A stretch of 64,000 bases of DNA. Source: Hylemonella sp. Lineage in GTDB: Bacteria > Pseudomonadota > Gammaproteobacteria > Burkholderiales > Burkholderiaceae_C. The notes beneath the pieces are model-generated. The model had not been told where the DNA came from. It searched no databases and saw only the letters and a program-made list of their open reading frames with translations. Position 1 is the first letter of the stretch; every line of letters starts with the position of its first letter. Shown one piece after another: positions 12,477 through 25,999 of the stretch. The stretch lies in the NCBI GenBank assembly GCA_030695415.1, contig JAUYQZ010000001.1, forward strand, positions 62,001 to 126,000, given 5' to 3'. The position numbers were made by a program, and so were the translations under genes.

Positions 12477-13620
12477 CCTGAGCTGGATCCTGCTCGGCCT
12501 GCCCACTGCCTTCATCCTGGGCTGGCTGGCCTCGCGGCTGGACCTGCGACAGCTGCGCATCGAGAACCGGCGCAATCCCAAGGCCTATTTCCGCGGCCTG
12601 AACTTCCTGCTCAACGAGCAGCAGGACCAGGCCATTGACGCCTTCATCGAAGCCGTCCAGCAAGACCCCGACACCTCCGAACTGCACTTCGCCCTGGGCA
12701 ATCTGTTCCGCCGCCGCGGCGAATACGAGCGCGCCGTGCGCGTGCACGAACATCTGCTTTCGCGCGGCGACCTGTCCGAGGCCGATCGCCAGCGTGCCCA
12801 GCACGCCCTGGCGCTGGACTACCTCAAGGCCGGACTGCTGGACCGCGCCGAGGATGCGCTGATCAAGCTGGAAGGCACGCCCTTCCAGGCCCAGGCCCGA
12901 CTGGCGCGACTGGCCAACTACGAGCGCTCGCGCGACTGGCCTCAGGCCGCCGAGATCGCGCGCAGGCTCGAAGATGCCGAGCACGGCAGCTTCAGCGGCC
13001 GACTGGCACACTACCTCTGCGAACAGGCTGGCGCCCACCTCGCGCGCGGCGAAGTCACGCAGGCCCGGGACGTGCTGACCCAGGCGGTGGCCACCGCACC
13101 ATCGGCCCCGCGCGCGCGCATCGAACTGGCCCGCCTGCAGATGGGGCAGGGCCAGGCCGCACAGGCCTGCGCCACGCTGGAAGAGGCATTGAGCGCCTGC
13201 CCCGCGGCCACACCGCTGATCGCTGGCCCTCTGGCCCAGGCCGCACAGGCCTGCGGGCGGGCTCCCATCGTGCTGGCCCGCCTCAAGGACATCTACGAAC
13301 TCGCTCCCGCGCTGGACGTGCTCGAAGCCCTGGTCACGCTGGAGGCCGCCGCCGGCAGCGCCACCAGCACGCGCGACTGGTACGTGCGCCACCTCGAACG
13401 CGAGCCCTCGCTGGTGGCGGCGGCCAAGTGGATCTCCGGCGAGAAGCTGGAGCACGAACAGTTTCATCCCCAGGTGCAGCGTGCGCTGGACCACGCCGTC
13501 AAGCCGCTGACGCGCTACCGCTGCGCGGCCTGCGGCTTCGAGGCCAAACAGCATTTCTGGCAATGCCCGGGCTGCCAGACCTGGGACAGCTATCCGGCCC
13601 GCCGTGTGGAAGAGCTGTAA
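12466..13620 (+). CDS. lapB: Lipopolysaccharide assembly protein LapB (YciM)
   Basis: Inner-membrane-anchored TPR protein that adapts LpxC for FtsH proteolysis and organises LPS assembly. An N-terminal membrane helix (about 3-20) is followed by DLRQLRIENRR, then TPR repeats over about 45-330. A C-terminal rubredoxin-like metal site reads CAACGF...CPGCQTW (about 350-370), with the two CxxC pairs intact. The 384-residue length is standard. Together with lapA and the heptose genes downstream this forms an LPS block. Confidence 0.94.
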   Translation: MNLDLSWILLGLPTAFILGWLASRLDLRQLRIENRRNPKAYFRGLNFLLNEQQDQAIDAFIEAVQQDPDTSELHFALGNLFRRRGEYERAVRVHEHLLSRGDLSEADRQRAQHALALDYLKAGLLDRAEDALIKLEGTPFQAQARLARLANYERSRDWPQAAEIARRLEDAEHGSFSGRLAHYLCEQAGAHLARGEVTQARDVLTQAVATAPSAPRARIELARLQMGQGQAAQACATLEEALSACPAATPLIAGPLAQAAQACGRAPIVLARLKDIYELAPALDVLEALVTLEAAAGSATSTRDWYVRHLEREPSLVAAAKWISGEKLEHEQFHPQVQRALDHAVKPLTRYRCAACGFEAKQHFWQCPGCQTWDSYPARRVEEL

Positions 13621-13623
13621 TGA

Positions 13624-13710
13624 AGCACCCCCGACTCTCGCTCACTGCGTGTAGCTCGCATCCCCCCTCGAGGGGGCACACCCAGCAGTCCGGCAAAGCC
13701 GGTTCTGCGG
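13624..13710 (-). repeat. Dispersed intergenic repeat, copy 1
   Basis: On the minus strand this reads GAACCGGCTTTGCCGG, then CTGG.TGT, then CCCCCTCG followed by a G-run. The same order of elements occurs at 41584-41655 in the opposite orientation. It contains a CCGGC-AAA-GCCGG hairpin (13690-13702). Confidence 0.7.
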
Positions 13711-13759
13711 GTGTCCGCGACTATGCTTTCGCATGCGGTGCATCCGTCGATAAAGCAAT

Positions 13760-14695
13760 ATGAACATCTCCAAAGCCCAACTCGCCAAATCGCGCGTGCT
13801 CGTCGTGGGCGACGCCATGATCGACCGCTACTGGTACGGCGCGGTCGATCGCATCAGCCCCGAGGCACCGGTGCCGGTGGTGCGCGTCACGCGCGAGGAA
13901 CTCCGCATCGGCGGTGCTGCCAACGTGGCGAGCAACGTGGTGTCCCTGGGCGCGCAGGCGACCCTGCTCACCGTCGTCGGCGACGACGAGGCCAGCCATA
14001 CCCTGGAGACCCTGGTCGCCAAGACCGGCATCACCCCGCACTTCGGTCGCGACGCGGCCCTGCAGACCACCGTCAAGCTGCGCGTGATCGGTCGCCAGCA
14101 GCAATTGATCCGCCTCGACTTCGAGAACAGTCCCAAGCGCGAAGTGCTGGCTTCGCAGACCGCCGACTTCCTCAAGCTGCTGCCGCAACATGACGCCGTG
14201 CTCTTCTCCGACTACGGCAAGGGCGGCCTGGACCACGTTCATCACATGATCGACCATGCCCGCGCGGCCGGCAAACCGGTGCTGATCGATCCCAAGGGCT
14301 CGGACTACTCGCGCTACAGCGGTGCCACCGTCATCACGCCGAACCGGGCCGAGTTGCAGCAGGTGGTGGGCGCCTGGAACAGTGAAGAAGAGTTGCGCGC
14401 CAAATCACGCGCCCTGCTGGAGAAACTGGGCCTGCAGGCCCTGCTGCTCACGCGCAGCGAGGAAGGCATGACGCTGTACGACGCCGCAGGCGAAACCAGC
14501 GTGGCCGCGCAGGCGCGCGAAGTGTTCGACGTGACCGGCGCGGGCGACACCGTGATCGCCACCCTGGCCGCCCTGGTGGGCGCCGGGCTGGACCTGCGCC
14601 AGGCCATGCCCCTGGCCAACAAGGCCGGCGGCATCGTCGTGGGCAAGTTCGGCACCGCGACCGTCAGCTACGACGAGCTGTTCGGCGCGCAATGA
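13760..14695 (+). CDS. hldA: D-glycero-beta-D-manno-heptose-7-phosphate kinase
   Basis: PfkB/ribokinase-fold kinase phosphorylating heptose 7-phosphate at C1 for the LPS inner core. It begins with [15 protein letters not shown], has the GGAANVA substrate loop, and ends with the anion-hole and catalytic motif [11 protein letters not shown]. It is 311 residues and carries only the kinase half. No nucleotidyltransferase domain is fused, unlike E. coli HldE, so a separate hldC must lie elsewhere. hldD follows 16 bp downstream. Confidence 0.94.
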   Translation: MNISKAQLAKSRVLVVGDAMIDRYWYGAVDRISPEAPVPVVRVTREELRIGGAANVASNVVSLGAQATLLTVVGDDEASHTLETLVAKTGITPHFGRDAALQTTVKLRVIGRQQQLIRLDFENSPKREVLASQTADFLKLLPQHDAVLFSDYGKGGLDHVHHMIDHARAAGKPVLIDPKGSDYSRYSGATVITPNRAELQQVVGAWNSEEELRAKSRALLEKLGLQALLLTRSEEGMTLYDAAGETSVAAQAREVFDVTGAGDTVIATLAALVGAGLDLRQAMPLANKAGGIVVGKFGTATVSYDELFGAQ

Positions 14696-14711
14696 CAAGA
14701 AGGACTCCAAC

Positions 14712-15719
14712 ATGACACGAATCGTAGTGACCGGGGCAGCCGGTTTTATCGGCGCCAACATCGTCAAGGGCCTGAACGAGCGCGGCATCGACGACATCAT
14801 CGTCGTCGACGACCTGAGCCAGGGCGACAAGTTCCGCAACTTCGCCGACCTCCGGATCGCCGACTACGTGGACATGGATGACTTCTATCCGAGCTTCGAG
14901 GAAGGCCACTACGGCCAGGTCGAGGCCGTGTTCCACGAAGGCGCCTGCAGCGACACCATGGAGCAGGATGGCAAGTACATGATGGACAACAACTACACGC
15001 TCTCGTGCGAGTTGTTCCAGGCCTGCCAAGCGCAGGGTACGCGCCTGCTCTACGCCTCCTCGGCCGCCACCTACGGCAACTCCGAAACCTTCCGCGAAGT
15101 GCCCGAGTTCGAGGCCCCGCTCAACGTCTACGGCTACTCCAAGCTGCTGTTCGACCAGCGCATGCGTCGCGAGCTGGGTGTCAATTTCGAGAAAGCCAAG
15201 ACACAGGTCGCCGGCTTCCGCTACTTCAACGTCTACGGCCCGCGCGAACAGCACAAGGGCCGCATGGCCAGCGTCGCCTTCCACCAGTTCAACCAGTTCC
15301 GCGCCGAGGGCAAGGTCAAGCTCTTTGGTGAGTACGGTGGCTATGCGCCCGGCGAGCAGATGCGTGACTTCGTCTTCATCGACGACGTGGTGGCCGTCAA
15401 CCTCTGGTTCTTCGACCATCCGGGCAAGAGCGGCGTGTTCAACCTCGGCTCGGGCCGGGCCCAGCCCTTCAACGACGTGGCCGTGGGCGTGGTCAACACC
15501 CTGCGCGGTCTCCAGGGCGAAGCCGCCCTGCCGCTGGAGAAGATCGCCGCCCAGGGCCTGATCGAGTACATCCCCTTCCCCGACGCGCTGCGCGGCAAGT
15601 ACCAGTGCTTCACGCAGGCGGATCTCGCCAAACTGCGCGCCGCCGGCTGCGACCACCCATTCGCCGACGTGCAGACCGGTGTGGCCCAGTACGTGAAGTG
15701 GCTGGCCAGCAAGGCCTGA
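14712..15719 (+). CDS. hldD: ADP-L-glycero-D-manno-heptose 6-epimerase
   Basis: NADP-dependent SDR epimerase making the final ADP-heptose donor for the LPS core. The nucleotide-binding motif is [16 protein letters not shown] at residues 5-20. The catalytic Ser and Tyr-x3-Lys are in YASSAATYG and YGYSKLLFD. The 335-residue length is normal. AAGGA precedes the ATG at a good distance. It completes the lapA-lapB-hldA-hldD group and converges on the minus-strand ligase. Confidence 0.95.
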   Translation: MTRIVVTGAAGFIGANIVKGLNERGIDDIIVVDDLSQGDKFRNFADLRIADYVDMDDFYPSFEEGHYGQVEAVFHEGACSDTMEQDGKYMMDNNYTLSCELFQACQAQGTRLLYASSAATYGNSETFREVPEFEAPLNVYGYSKLLFDQRMRRELGVNFEKAKTQVAGFRYFNVYGPREQHKGRMASVAFHQFNQFRAEGKVKLFGEYGGYAPGEQMRDFVFIDDVVAVNLWFFDHPGKSGVFNLGSGRAQPFNDVAVGVVNTLRGLQGEAALPLEKIAAQGLIEYIPFPDALRGKYQCFTQADLAKLRAAGCDHPFADVQTGVAQYVKWLASKA

Positions 15720-15793
15720 GCCGCCACCCTTCCCCTGACTGAGCCCGGCCCCCCCGGCCGATGGGGATGCCCGGCAAGGCCAGGCGCGCACGC

Positions 15794-17341
15794 TCACCGC
15801 TGTGGCTTCGGCGTCTCATTGAGTTGTTCGCGCAGCGCGGTCTTGAGGACCTTGCCGTAGTTGTTCTTCGGCAGCTCGGCCACGAACAGGTAGCGCTTGG
15901 GTCGCTTGAAGCGCGCCATCTGGGCCAGGCAGTGCTCGTCCAGCGCCAGGTTCGTGGTCGCGTCGGGCCGCAGCGGCACCACGAAAGCCACCACCACCTC
16001 GCCCCATTCAGCATCGGGCGCGCCGACCACCGCCACCTCGGCCACGCCCGCAGCGGTCAGCAGCACCTCCTCCACCTCGCGCGGATAGATGTTGGAGCCG
16101 CCGCTGATGATCAGGTCCTTGCTGCGGTCCTTCAGCGTGAGGAAGCCGTCGGCGTCCAGGCTGCCCATGTCCCCGGTCACGAGCCAGCCGTCGTGCAGGG
16201 CAGCGGCCGTGGCCTGCGGGTTGCGCCAGTAGCCGGCCATCACGCTGTCGCCGCGCACCAGCACCTCGCCGACTTCACCTGCGGGCAGCTCACGCCCCTG
16301 CCCGTCTGCCACGCGCAGCTGCACCGGCGTCTGCGCCACCCCCACGGAAGCCAGGCGCTCCAGATGCCGCGGATGGGCGGTGTCCGTCAGGTGCGCACGT
16401 GCCAGTGCGGTGGCCACCATCGGCGTCTCGCCCTGCCCGTAGATCTGCACGAAACGCGGCCCCATCACGCGCAGGGCGCGCTGGATATCGGCCACGTACA
16501 TGGGCGCACCGCCATAGACGATGGTCTTCCACACCGCGGCCGCATCCGCCGGCCCCAGCCCGGCCTGCTCCGCATGGTCCACCAGGCGCTTGACGATCGT
16601 CGGCGCGGCAAAGGTCGACAGCGGCCCCAGTGCACGGCCCAGCGTCTGCAATTCGGCCGGGTCCACACCGCCTGAAGCCGGCACCACGTGCCGGGCGCCG
16701 GCCATCAGGTGCGGAATGGCATAGAGGCCGGCACCATGCGACATCGGCGCGGCATAGACGATGGTGTCGTGCGCCGCCACCGGATCGACATCGACGAAAT
16801 AGGTCAAGCCCATGGTCATCAGGTTGCGGTGCGTGATCATCACGCCCTTGGGGCGGCCCGTGGTGCCGCTGGTGTAGAACAGCCAGGCCAGATCACCAGG
16901 TACGCGCGGCAGCACCGGCTGGGCCAGCGCATCGGGCAGCGGCGCCAGCAGCGCGTCCATCTCGGGCGAGTCCACTTCAATCTGGCGCGCCAGCCCGGCC
17001 AGCGGTCCGGGTGCCACATCGGCGCTGACGAAGCCCCAGGCCGGCTCTGCGTTGCCGATGATCCACTCCACCTCGCGCGGATGCAGCTTGGCATTGACGG
17101 GCACCACGGCCAGCCCGGCCCACCAGGCCGCCCACAGGATTTCCAGGTAGCGAGGATGGTTGCCCATGAAAATCAGCACGCGCTCGCCCGGCTGCAGGCC
17201 CGCCTCAATCAAACGGCTGGCCAGGCTGGCACTGCGTGCGGCCCAGGTGCCGTAGCTGGCATGCGCCTGGCTTCCATGGAAGATGGCGTCCTTGTCAGGC
17301 GAGAGGCGGGCGTGGCGCAGCAGCAGGTGGGCGAGGCTCAT
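15794..17341 (-). CDS. AMP-forming acyl-CoA ligase
   Basis: Adenylate-forming enzyme activating a carboxylic acid to its CoA thioester. Core motifs are intact: YTSGTTGRPKGV (P-loop-like, about 145-156), YGQGETP (A5 region), TGDMG and DRSKDLIISGGSNIYPREVEE (A8 hinge), and a C-terminal Lys in NNYGKVLK. I chose ATG 17341 (MSLAHLLLRHARLSPDKDAIF), giving 515 residues. The longer frame adds 41 residues with no family similarity. Chain-length preference cannot be assigned; fatty or aromatic acids are both possible. No other catabolic genes adjoin it. Confidence 0.85.
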   Translation of the reverse strand: MSLAHLLLRHARLSPDKDAIFHGSQAHASYGTWAARSASLASRLIEAGLQPGERVLIFMGNHPRYLEILWAAWWAGLAVVPVNAKLHPREVEWIIGNAEPAWGFVSADVAPGPLAGLARQIEVDSPEMDALLAPLPDALAQPVLPRVPGDLAWLFYTSGTTGRPKGVMITHRNLMTMGLTYFVDVDPVAAHDTIVYAAPMSHGAGLYAIPHLMAGARHVVPASGGVDPAELQTLGRALGPLSTFAAPTIVKRLVDHAEQAGLGPADAAAVWKTIVYGGAPMYVADIQRALRVMGPRFVQIYGQGETPMVATALARAHLTDTAHPRHLERLASVGVAQTPVQLRVADGQGRELPAGEVGEVLVRGDSVMAGYWRNPQATAAALHDGWLVTGDMGSLDADGFLTLKDRSKDLIISGGSNIYPREVEEVLLTAAGVAEVAVVGAPDAEWGEVVVAFVVPLRPDATTNLALDEHCLAQMARFKRPKRYLFVAELPKNNYGKVLKTALREQLNETPKPQR

Positions 17342-17611
17342 GGGGTCGGTGGGTTCATGTAGCAACGGGGCAGAACGATCAGCAGGAGTGGCCTGGCTGG
17401 CGGTCGGGCATACATGCCGTATCTTGCCCGAACGCGCGCGCTGCCCGATCGCGCTGGCGCGCAAGCCCGCGTGGCATTTTCGTCAGCCACCAGCGTGTCG
17501 TCACCCCGTGCAAGCCGGGTGTGCGTTCCACGTCACGGCGGCCGTCCTTGCGGATAGGGAACAAAAAAACCGGCGGAACCCGCCGGTTTTTTTCTGGGCG
17601 CGTTCAGCGCG
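17342..17611. other. Intergenic stretch with a terminator
   Basis: A 270-bp gap between the lipoprotein gene (upstream on the minus strand) and the acyl-CoA ligase. Apart from the hairpin at 17563-17593 I see no gene or clear promoter. Confidence 0.4.
17563..17593 (-). terminator. Strong bidirectional rho-independent terminator
   Basis: CCGGCGG (17570-17576) pairs with CCGCCGG (17580-17586) around AAC, flanked by A7 and T7 tracts that also pair. It lies 18 bp past the lipoprotein stop on the minus strand. Confidence 0.9.
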
Positions 17612-17947
17612 TCACTTGCACTTGAAGACTTCAAAGCTGCGCTTGCCGTACTCCAGGGAATTGCCTTTGACGACGGTATCCCCACCCTTGTCGATGGCCT
17701 CATTGCGTGCCATCTGCAGCAGGTTGTCTTCCACCGCCTCGGCGCTGCGCGTGATGGGCCCCAGCGTCGACAGCACGCTAAGCGTGGAACGCCCCAGCGA
17801 CTTGCAGTTGGCCACCTCGCTCTCCTTGGCCAGCACCACCTGGTCCGCGCCGATGCGCTCGCCGATCAGCTTGCTGGCACAGCCCGACAGGCTGGCGGCC
17901 AGCAGCCCCAAGGCCGCAAGGCCCATCATCTTTTTCGAAAACTGCAT
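17612..17947 (-). CDS. Small outer-membrane lipoprotein, DUF4156-like
   Basis: A 111-residue lipoprotein with signal MQFSKKMMGLAALGLLAASLSGC; the lipobox is SLSGC at about 18-22. The mature part has ADQVVLAKESEVANCKSLG and GGDTVVKGNSLEYGKRSFEVFKC, a pattern I associate with DUF4156/YecR-like lipoproteins. Two Cys (in VANCKS and FKCK) may form a disulfide. I chose ATG 17947; a 23-residue extension upstream is open but lacks a signal. The cellular role is unknown. It is followed by a strong terminator. Confidence 0.7.
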   Translation of the reverse strand: MQFSKKMMGLAALGLLAASLSGCASKLIGERIGADQVVLAKESEVANCKSLGRSTLSVLSTLGPITRSAEAVEDNLLQMARNEAIDKGGDTVVKGNSLEYGKRSFEVFKCK

Positions 17948-18025
17948 AGTTCCTCCAATCAACAACAGAAAACCAGATGTCAGAAGTCTAGCGACTCTGC
18001 GTGTATCAAGATGCAAAACAAGGGA

Positions 18026-18631
18026 TCAAACGCCCGTGAGCTTGCGGTAAGCCTCGCGCGTCGCGGGTGACACGGCGGCGAGTACCTGTGCGTGGCTGGT
18101 CTGGTGACGGGCCTGCAGGCGCGCGGACGCAATGGCCCTGGAGCGGCAGAACCAGTGGCAGCTGTGCTGCATGAGAAACAGCTCGGCCGACATCGTGAAC
18201 GCCTTGTCTCGCAGCGGGAGCTGGCCGCGGTTCTCGGTCATCGCCGCGATGCCCTCGGCATGGATGGCCAGCGCGTGGCGCATGTCGAAGGACTGGCGCG
18301 GAAGGAGCTTGTCGGCGTAGGGGAAGGCAAAGCCCAGGGTACTGACCTGCGTCTGCCCGTTCCAGACCTTGGAGAAATCGGTGGCGAAACGCTGAAACTG
18401 GCTGTTCAGCTCGGCCTCGGCCGTGCCCAGCATGCTCCAGATCTGCGCACGGCGCTCCTCATTGGCCTCACCGAGCGCGCGCAGATAGCCCTCGGTGACG
18501 TTCTCCATCAGCTTCTCGATCTGGTACTGGCTCAGGTAGCCGCCCAGCAAATGGATACGCCGGCGCTGCTCGCGCGCCCTGAGAAACTGGAAACCCGCGA
18601 CGGGCACCAACAGCAGAAACAGAAACTCCAT
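18026..18631 (-). CDS. Conserved hypothetical protein, N-terminally membrane-anchored
   Basis: A 201-residue protein I do not recognise. Residues 1-15 are hydrophobic (MEFLFLLLVPVAGF) and followed by basic residues, suggesting a cytoplasm-facing N-terminal anchor. The rest is largely helical and charged, with GGYLSQYQIEKLMENVTEGYLRALGEANEERRAQIW, and a Cys/Trp-rich patch HSCHWFCRSRA near 160. It sits 47 bp downstream of the DUF2339 gene on the same strand and is probably co-transcribed with it. No catalytic motif is visible. Confidence 0.6.
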   Translation of the reverse strand: MEFLFLLLVPVAGFQFLRAREQRRRIHLLGGYLSQYQIEKLMENVTEGYLRALGEANEERRAQIWSMLGTAEAELNSQFQRFATDFSKVWNGQTQVSTLGFAFPYADKLLPRQSFDMRHALAIHAEGIAAMTENRGQLPLRDKAFTMSAELFLMQHSCHWFCRSRAIASARLQARHQTSHAQVLAAVSPATREAYRKLTGV

Positions 18632-18678
18632 GGACCACCCAAACGACAGAAAGGGTCAAGTGTAGTGGCAGGCCCTCG

Positions 18679-20397
18679 TCAGCGCTCCAGCGCCACCACC
18701 CGCTTGTAGAGCAAGCCGCCCGCGTAGAGCGAGAGACCCACCACCACCAGGCTGCCAATGCGCAGCAGCGGTGCCGCGCCGGCCAGGTCGTAGAGCATGA
18801 CCTTGACCAGCGAGGCCGCGAAAATGAACAGCGAAGACTTGCCCAGGTCCTGGTCCCGGGTGCGGAAGGCCAGCGCCAGCGAAGCCAGGGCCAGCGCGCC
18901 CCAGGCCAGCGAGACCAGCAGCGCGTTGTCGAAGCTGCGCAGCACCACGCCCATCAGGCCGATGTGCGCGGCATACAGGGCAAACACCATCCACGGCCGC
19001 AGGGCGACATGGCTGCGCCCGATGAACCAGGCAGCATAGAGTTCGGCCGTGAACAGCAGCGACAGCAGCGTCGCCTGGCCCGCACCGCCCGTATCGTCCA
19101 GCAGAACCACGCGCACGTAGTTCAGGGCCAGCAGCGCGCCCAGCAAGAGCTTGAAGGGCAGCATGAGCTGTGCGTCGGCCGCGGGACGCGTGATGAAGAG
19201 CGCCGCCGGCGGCAGCACCAGCAGCACGGCCCAGGGCGCCCAGCGATCGGGCAACAGCTCCAGGTAGACGGCGTGGAACAGCACCAGTGCGGCATAGGCC
19301 CCGACGATGAAACCGCCGGCTGCCAGCGACACGCCCAGCGCGCGCCGCGCCACCCCGTAGGCCAACAGCAGCACGGCCGCGCTGCCCAGTGCCACCCAGG
19401 GCGCCAGCGCGGGCACATGCCGGCTGAGGATCGCGTACTGCAGGGCATAGAACAGCAGCAGCAGGGGCAGGTGCGCCACGCCCTCGGCCTGCGTCATGGG
19501 GCGCGCGTGGCGCACCGAGAAAGCGATCGCCGCCGTCAGGAAGACCGCGAACTGCAGGGTCTGGAACACCAGCGCCACGCCCCACTGGCTGCGCGCCAGC
19601 TGCTCCCACAGCACCTGGAAGGCGACCAGCGCCATGTAGCCGGCCAGCAGATAGGGCCGGCGGTTGCCAATGGCCAGCGCATAGAGAGAAAACACCACGC
19701 TCCAGGCCGTGAAGTAGATCGCCAGGTCCACCACCGAGCCGGTCAAGGCCCGCAGCAGCAAGGGCGCGGAGTAGGAGCCCACCACGGCGAACAGGCCGTA
19801 GATCTCGCTGGCGAAGAGGCGCCCCAGCCACAGCGCGAGCAGGCAGTTGCAGATCACCGCCGTGGTGGCCACACCGGCCCCGATCAGGTGGTAGTAGAGA
19901 TGGGCGCCGTAGATGGTCAGGAAAAATACCACCAGGCCACCAGCTGGCAGCAGGCTGGCGTAGTTGCTGTCCAGGCGGCGCAGCCGCAAGCCCGCCGCGA
20001 TCAGGCCCACGCCACCCAGCACGGCCAGACCCAGCTGGCGTGGCGGCGTCAGCCAGCCCGTGTCGTAAACCAGCCGGATCAGGTAGGCCGCCGCCAGCAC
20101 CAGCAGCGTGGCCCCGGTCCAGCCCATGACCTGCGTGACCGTGAGCTCGCTCTTGTCAACGGACTTCTCGAAGAAGGGAGATGCTTTCGCCGGCTCGACG
20201 CGCCGTGCGGACACCGGTGGGTCGTAGGCTTGCGGCTCGGTATGGCGGAAGTGCGGATCTTGCTCATCGCGCACCGGCTCGGCGCCAACCACCGCGCGCG
20301 GGGCCTGGGGCCGGCCCGACGAGAGATTCGATACAGATTGCTCCAGCCGCTCCAGGCGCAGGGTCAGCGCCTGCAACTGCTTTTCGACATCAGCCAT
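18679..20397 (-). CDS. DUF2339 polytopic membrane protein
   Basis: A 572-residue inner-membrane protein. The N-terminus is a short coiled coil (MADVEKQLQALTLRLERLEQSV) and a Pro-rich linker to about residue 85. Roughly fourteen hydrophobic segments follow, beginning MGWTGATLLVLAAAYLIRLVY. This layout of coiled coil, linker and many short transmembrane segments is that of DUF2339 (YrbE/YccF-unrelated, function unknown). The ATG at 20397 has CAAGGAGAA upstream as a ribosome site. It may be the first gene of a three-gene minus-strand unit. Confidence 0.8.
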   Translation of the reverse strand: MADVEKQLQALTLRLERLEQSVSNLSSGRPQAPRAVVGAEPVRDEQDPHFRHTEPQAYDPPVSARRVEPAKASPFFEKSVDKSELTVTQVMGWTGATLLVLAAAYLIRLVYDTGWLTPPRQLGLAVLGGVGLIAAGLRLRRLDSNYASLLPAGGLVVFFLTIYGAHLYYHLIGAGVATTAVICNCLLALWLGRLFASEIYGLFAVVGSYSAPLLLRALTGSVVDLAIYFTAWSVVFSLYALAIGNRRPYLLAGYMALVAFQVLWEQLARSQWGVALVFQTLQFAVFLTAAIAFSVRHARPMTQAEGVAHLPLLLLFYALQYAILSRHVPALAPWVALGSAAVLLLAYGVARRALGVSLAAGGFIVGAYAALVLFHAVYLELLPDRWAPWAVLLVLPPAALFITRPAADAQLMLPFKLLLGALLALNYVRVVLLDDTGGAGQATLLSLLFTAELYAAWFIGRSHVALRPWMVFALYAAHIGLMGVVLRSFDNALLVSLAWGALALASLALAFRTRDQDLGKSSLFIFAASLVKVMLYDLAGAAPLLRIGSLVVVGLSLYAGGLLYKRVVALER

Positions 20398-20548
20398 GAA
20401 TTCTCCTTGGCACCTCTTGACAGCCGGATGCTAACCGGTCGGCCGGCACGGCATCAGCACACCGGCCTCCAACGAGACTGAAGGCGGGTGGTTTGGGTCC
20501 AGGCAAATGCGCCATGTGTGGCGAAACGGATGGATTACACACATAATC

Positions 20549-20566
20549 GTGACACGTTGATGTCAC
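20549..20566. promoter_or_regulatory. Palindromic operator-like site before response-regulator pair
   Basis: GTGACA (20549-20554) and TGTCAC (20561-20566) are exact inverted arms around CGTTGA. The site lies 18 bp before the preferred ATG of the downstream regulator gene. Confidence 0.4.
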
Positions 20567-20583
20567 AAGCAGAGGCCTCCCGG

Positions 20584-21408
20584 ATGATTCAGGATCAGAC
20601 CGTCTACACGCTGAGCGCCAGAGGCGAGCGGGAGCTTCGTGGGGGCAAGACGACACTGCCCCCACTCGAACTTGAACTCCTCGTGAGAATGAACGGGGAC
20701 CTGACGCTGGGACAGATCCGGGAACAGATGCCCGGTGTCGACACCAAGCTCTTCACAGCGGCCTTTTTCAACCTGCAGAGTCTGCAGCTGCTCTCGGTGC
20801 AGGAGACCGATCCTTTCGCATCGCGGTTCATGCCCGAGTTTGATGAGTCGACACTGGCGCTCGTCAGCCCGGAGGCCGACTCAGGCACCTTGTCGCTGGG
20901 CAAGGCGGGCTACTACGTCAGCATTGCCCGGACGCGAGGCGCGAGCCGGGCCCGGCTCGCTGGCGAAAAGTATTCCGTCATCGTGGTGGAAGACGATCCC
21001 ATGCTCGCAAAGTTCATCGCGAGCTATCTGTCCATGGAAGGATTCACGGTCCGGCGGGCTGCGAACCGCGCCGAAGTCATGGCCGAGTTTCGGCAGTTGC
21101 CCGTTCCGGACCTGGTCCTCCTGGACGTCACCCTGCCCGATGCCGATGGATTCGACATCCTGCTCAGGCTGCGCAAACACCCGGCATTCAAGGATGTCGC
21201 CGTGATCATGCTGACTGGCAAGGCGACCCGCGAACATGTCCTCAAGGGACTGGCTGGCGGTGCCGATGGGTATGTCACCAAGCCCTTCGAGGCCGAGGTA
21301 CTGATCCGCGCGGTGAACACCGTCATGGGTCGACAACAGGCACCGCCGCGAGGCTCGGCGCACGACCCCTGGTCCAATTCGGACACCAAGATCAGAGGCA
21401 AATTCTAG
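20584..21408 (+). CDS. Response regulator with N-terminal winged-helix-like domain
   Basis: A 274-residue protein with an unusual order: an N-terminal domain of about 65 residues (SARGERELRGGKTTLPPLE...TLGQIREQMPGVD), a linker, then a receiver domain at about 125-245. The receiver shows the acidic pocket VVEDDP, the phospho-acceptor Asp in LVLLDVTLPDADG, Thr in MLTGKA and Lys in VTKPFE. I chose ATG 20584 because AGAGG lies 8 bp upstream. ATGs at 20530 and 20560 are in frame but have no ribosome site. There is no DNA-binding domain at the C-terminus; the N-domain could be one. It is probably co-transcribed with the next gene. Confidence 0.7.
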   Translation: MIQDQTVYTLSARGERELRGGKTTLPPLELELLVRMNGDLTLGQIREQMPGVDTKLFTAAFFNLQSLQLLSVQETDPFASRFMPEFDESTLALVSPEADSGTLSLGKAGYYVSIARTRGASRARLAGEKYSVIVVEDDPMLAKFIASYLSMEGFTVRRAANRAEVMAEFRQLPVPDLVLLDVTLPDADGFDILLRLRKHPAFKDVAVIMLTGKATREHVLKGLAGGADGYVTKPFEAEVLIRAVNTVMGRQQAPPRGSAHDPWSNSDTKIRGKF

Positions 21409-21442
21409 CCACGAGGGGCAGGCAGCCGTTCTCGATGACGCC

Positions 21443-22186
21443 ATGATGAAAAACATCAAGCTGCTTTGGGCCGAGGACGATCCCTTGATGCACACAGTGA
21501 TCGAGTGTGCGTTCGAGAGCCAGAGGGGCTTCGACTTGCGCCTGCTCTCCTCCGGCGCCGATGCCCTCACCGCTGCGAACGAGGACCCGCCGGACCTCGT
21601 CCTCCTGGACGTCTTCATGCCCCTGATGGACGGCCCCGCCACACTGCGCGAACTCAGGCGCAACCCCGCCATGCGAAACGTCCCGGTTGTCTTTGTGACG
21701 GCGGAGTCCGACGTGCAGGGCATGCAGGATCTTCTTAGTCTTGGCGCGATCGGAATCATCAGCAAACCCATCGACATCGTTTCACTGCCCGGGCAGGTAC
21801 GCGACTTTGCAGCAAGGCATGACGCCGCCCAGGCCGGCGCGGTCGACCGCCCGCGGCAAGAACCGTTCACCGACATTGACGGCATGGATCAGCTGCGCGA
21901 AGAGTACTTCGACCGGATCCTCGAATGCCGCGACGACATCCAGAAGAACGGCAAGAACTTTCTTGCCGGGAACGAGGCCAGCGCCGCACTGGCCGCCATC
22001 CATTTCCAGGCCCATACACTCGCCGGATCGGCCAAGACCTTCGGGTACGCCAGCATCGGAGATGCCGCGCGCGAGCTGGAGTTCGCCACGGCAACGACGC
22101 CAGCTTCGCAGCCGGTAGATCGACAACGCGTGACTGAAAAGATCGAGGCCTTCTGCGCCTGCGCGAACGAACTCGCCCAGGCCAGG

Positions 22187-22198
<12 letters not shown>
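21443..22198 (+). CDS. Response regulator with C-terminal HPt domain
   Basis: A 251-residue phosphorelay protein. The receiver domain (about 5-125) has WAEDDP, the Asp acceptor in [19 protein letters not shown] and ISKPID. A C-terminal HPt-like helical domain follows (about 150-250), with the likely phospho-His in [15 protein letters not shown]. No histidine kinase adjoins the pair, so phosphate must come from an orphan hybrid kinase elsewhere. It overlaps the convergent 5-oxoprolinase gene by 12 bp at the stop codons. Confidence 0.8.
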
Positions 22199-25852
<3,654 letters not shown>

Positions 25853-25999
25853 GCGGACTATCGTATCCCAGCCCTGGCGGCGGGTCCGAATGGCAACAGT
25901 CCGTATCGAGCCCTCTGCCCAGCCTCGCGCCTGTTGATAATGGCGCTGCTGTCACGCAAATCGACTACGGCATACAAGCAGACTGGGAGGTCATTCAGC

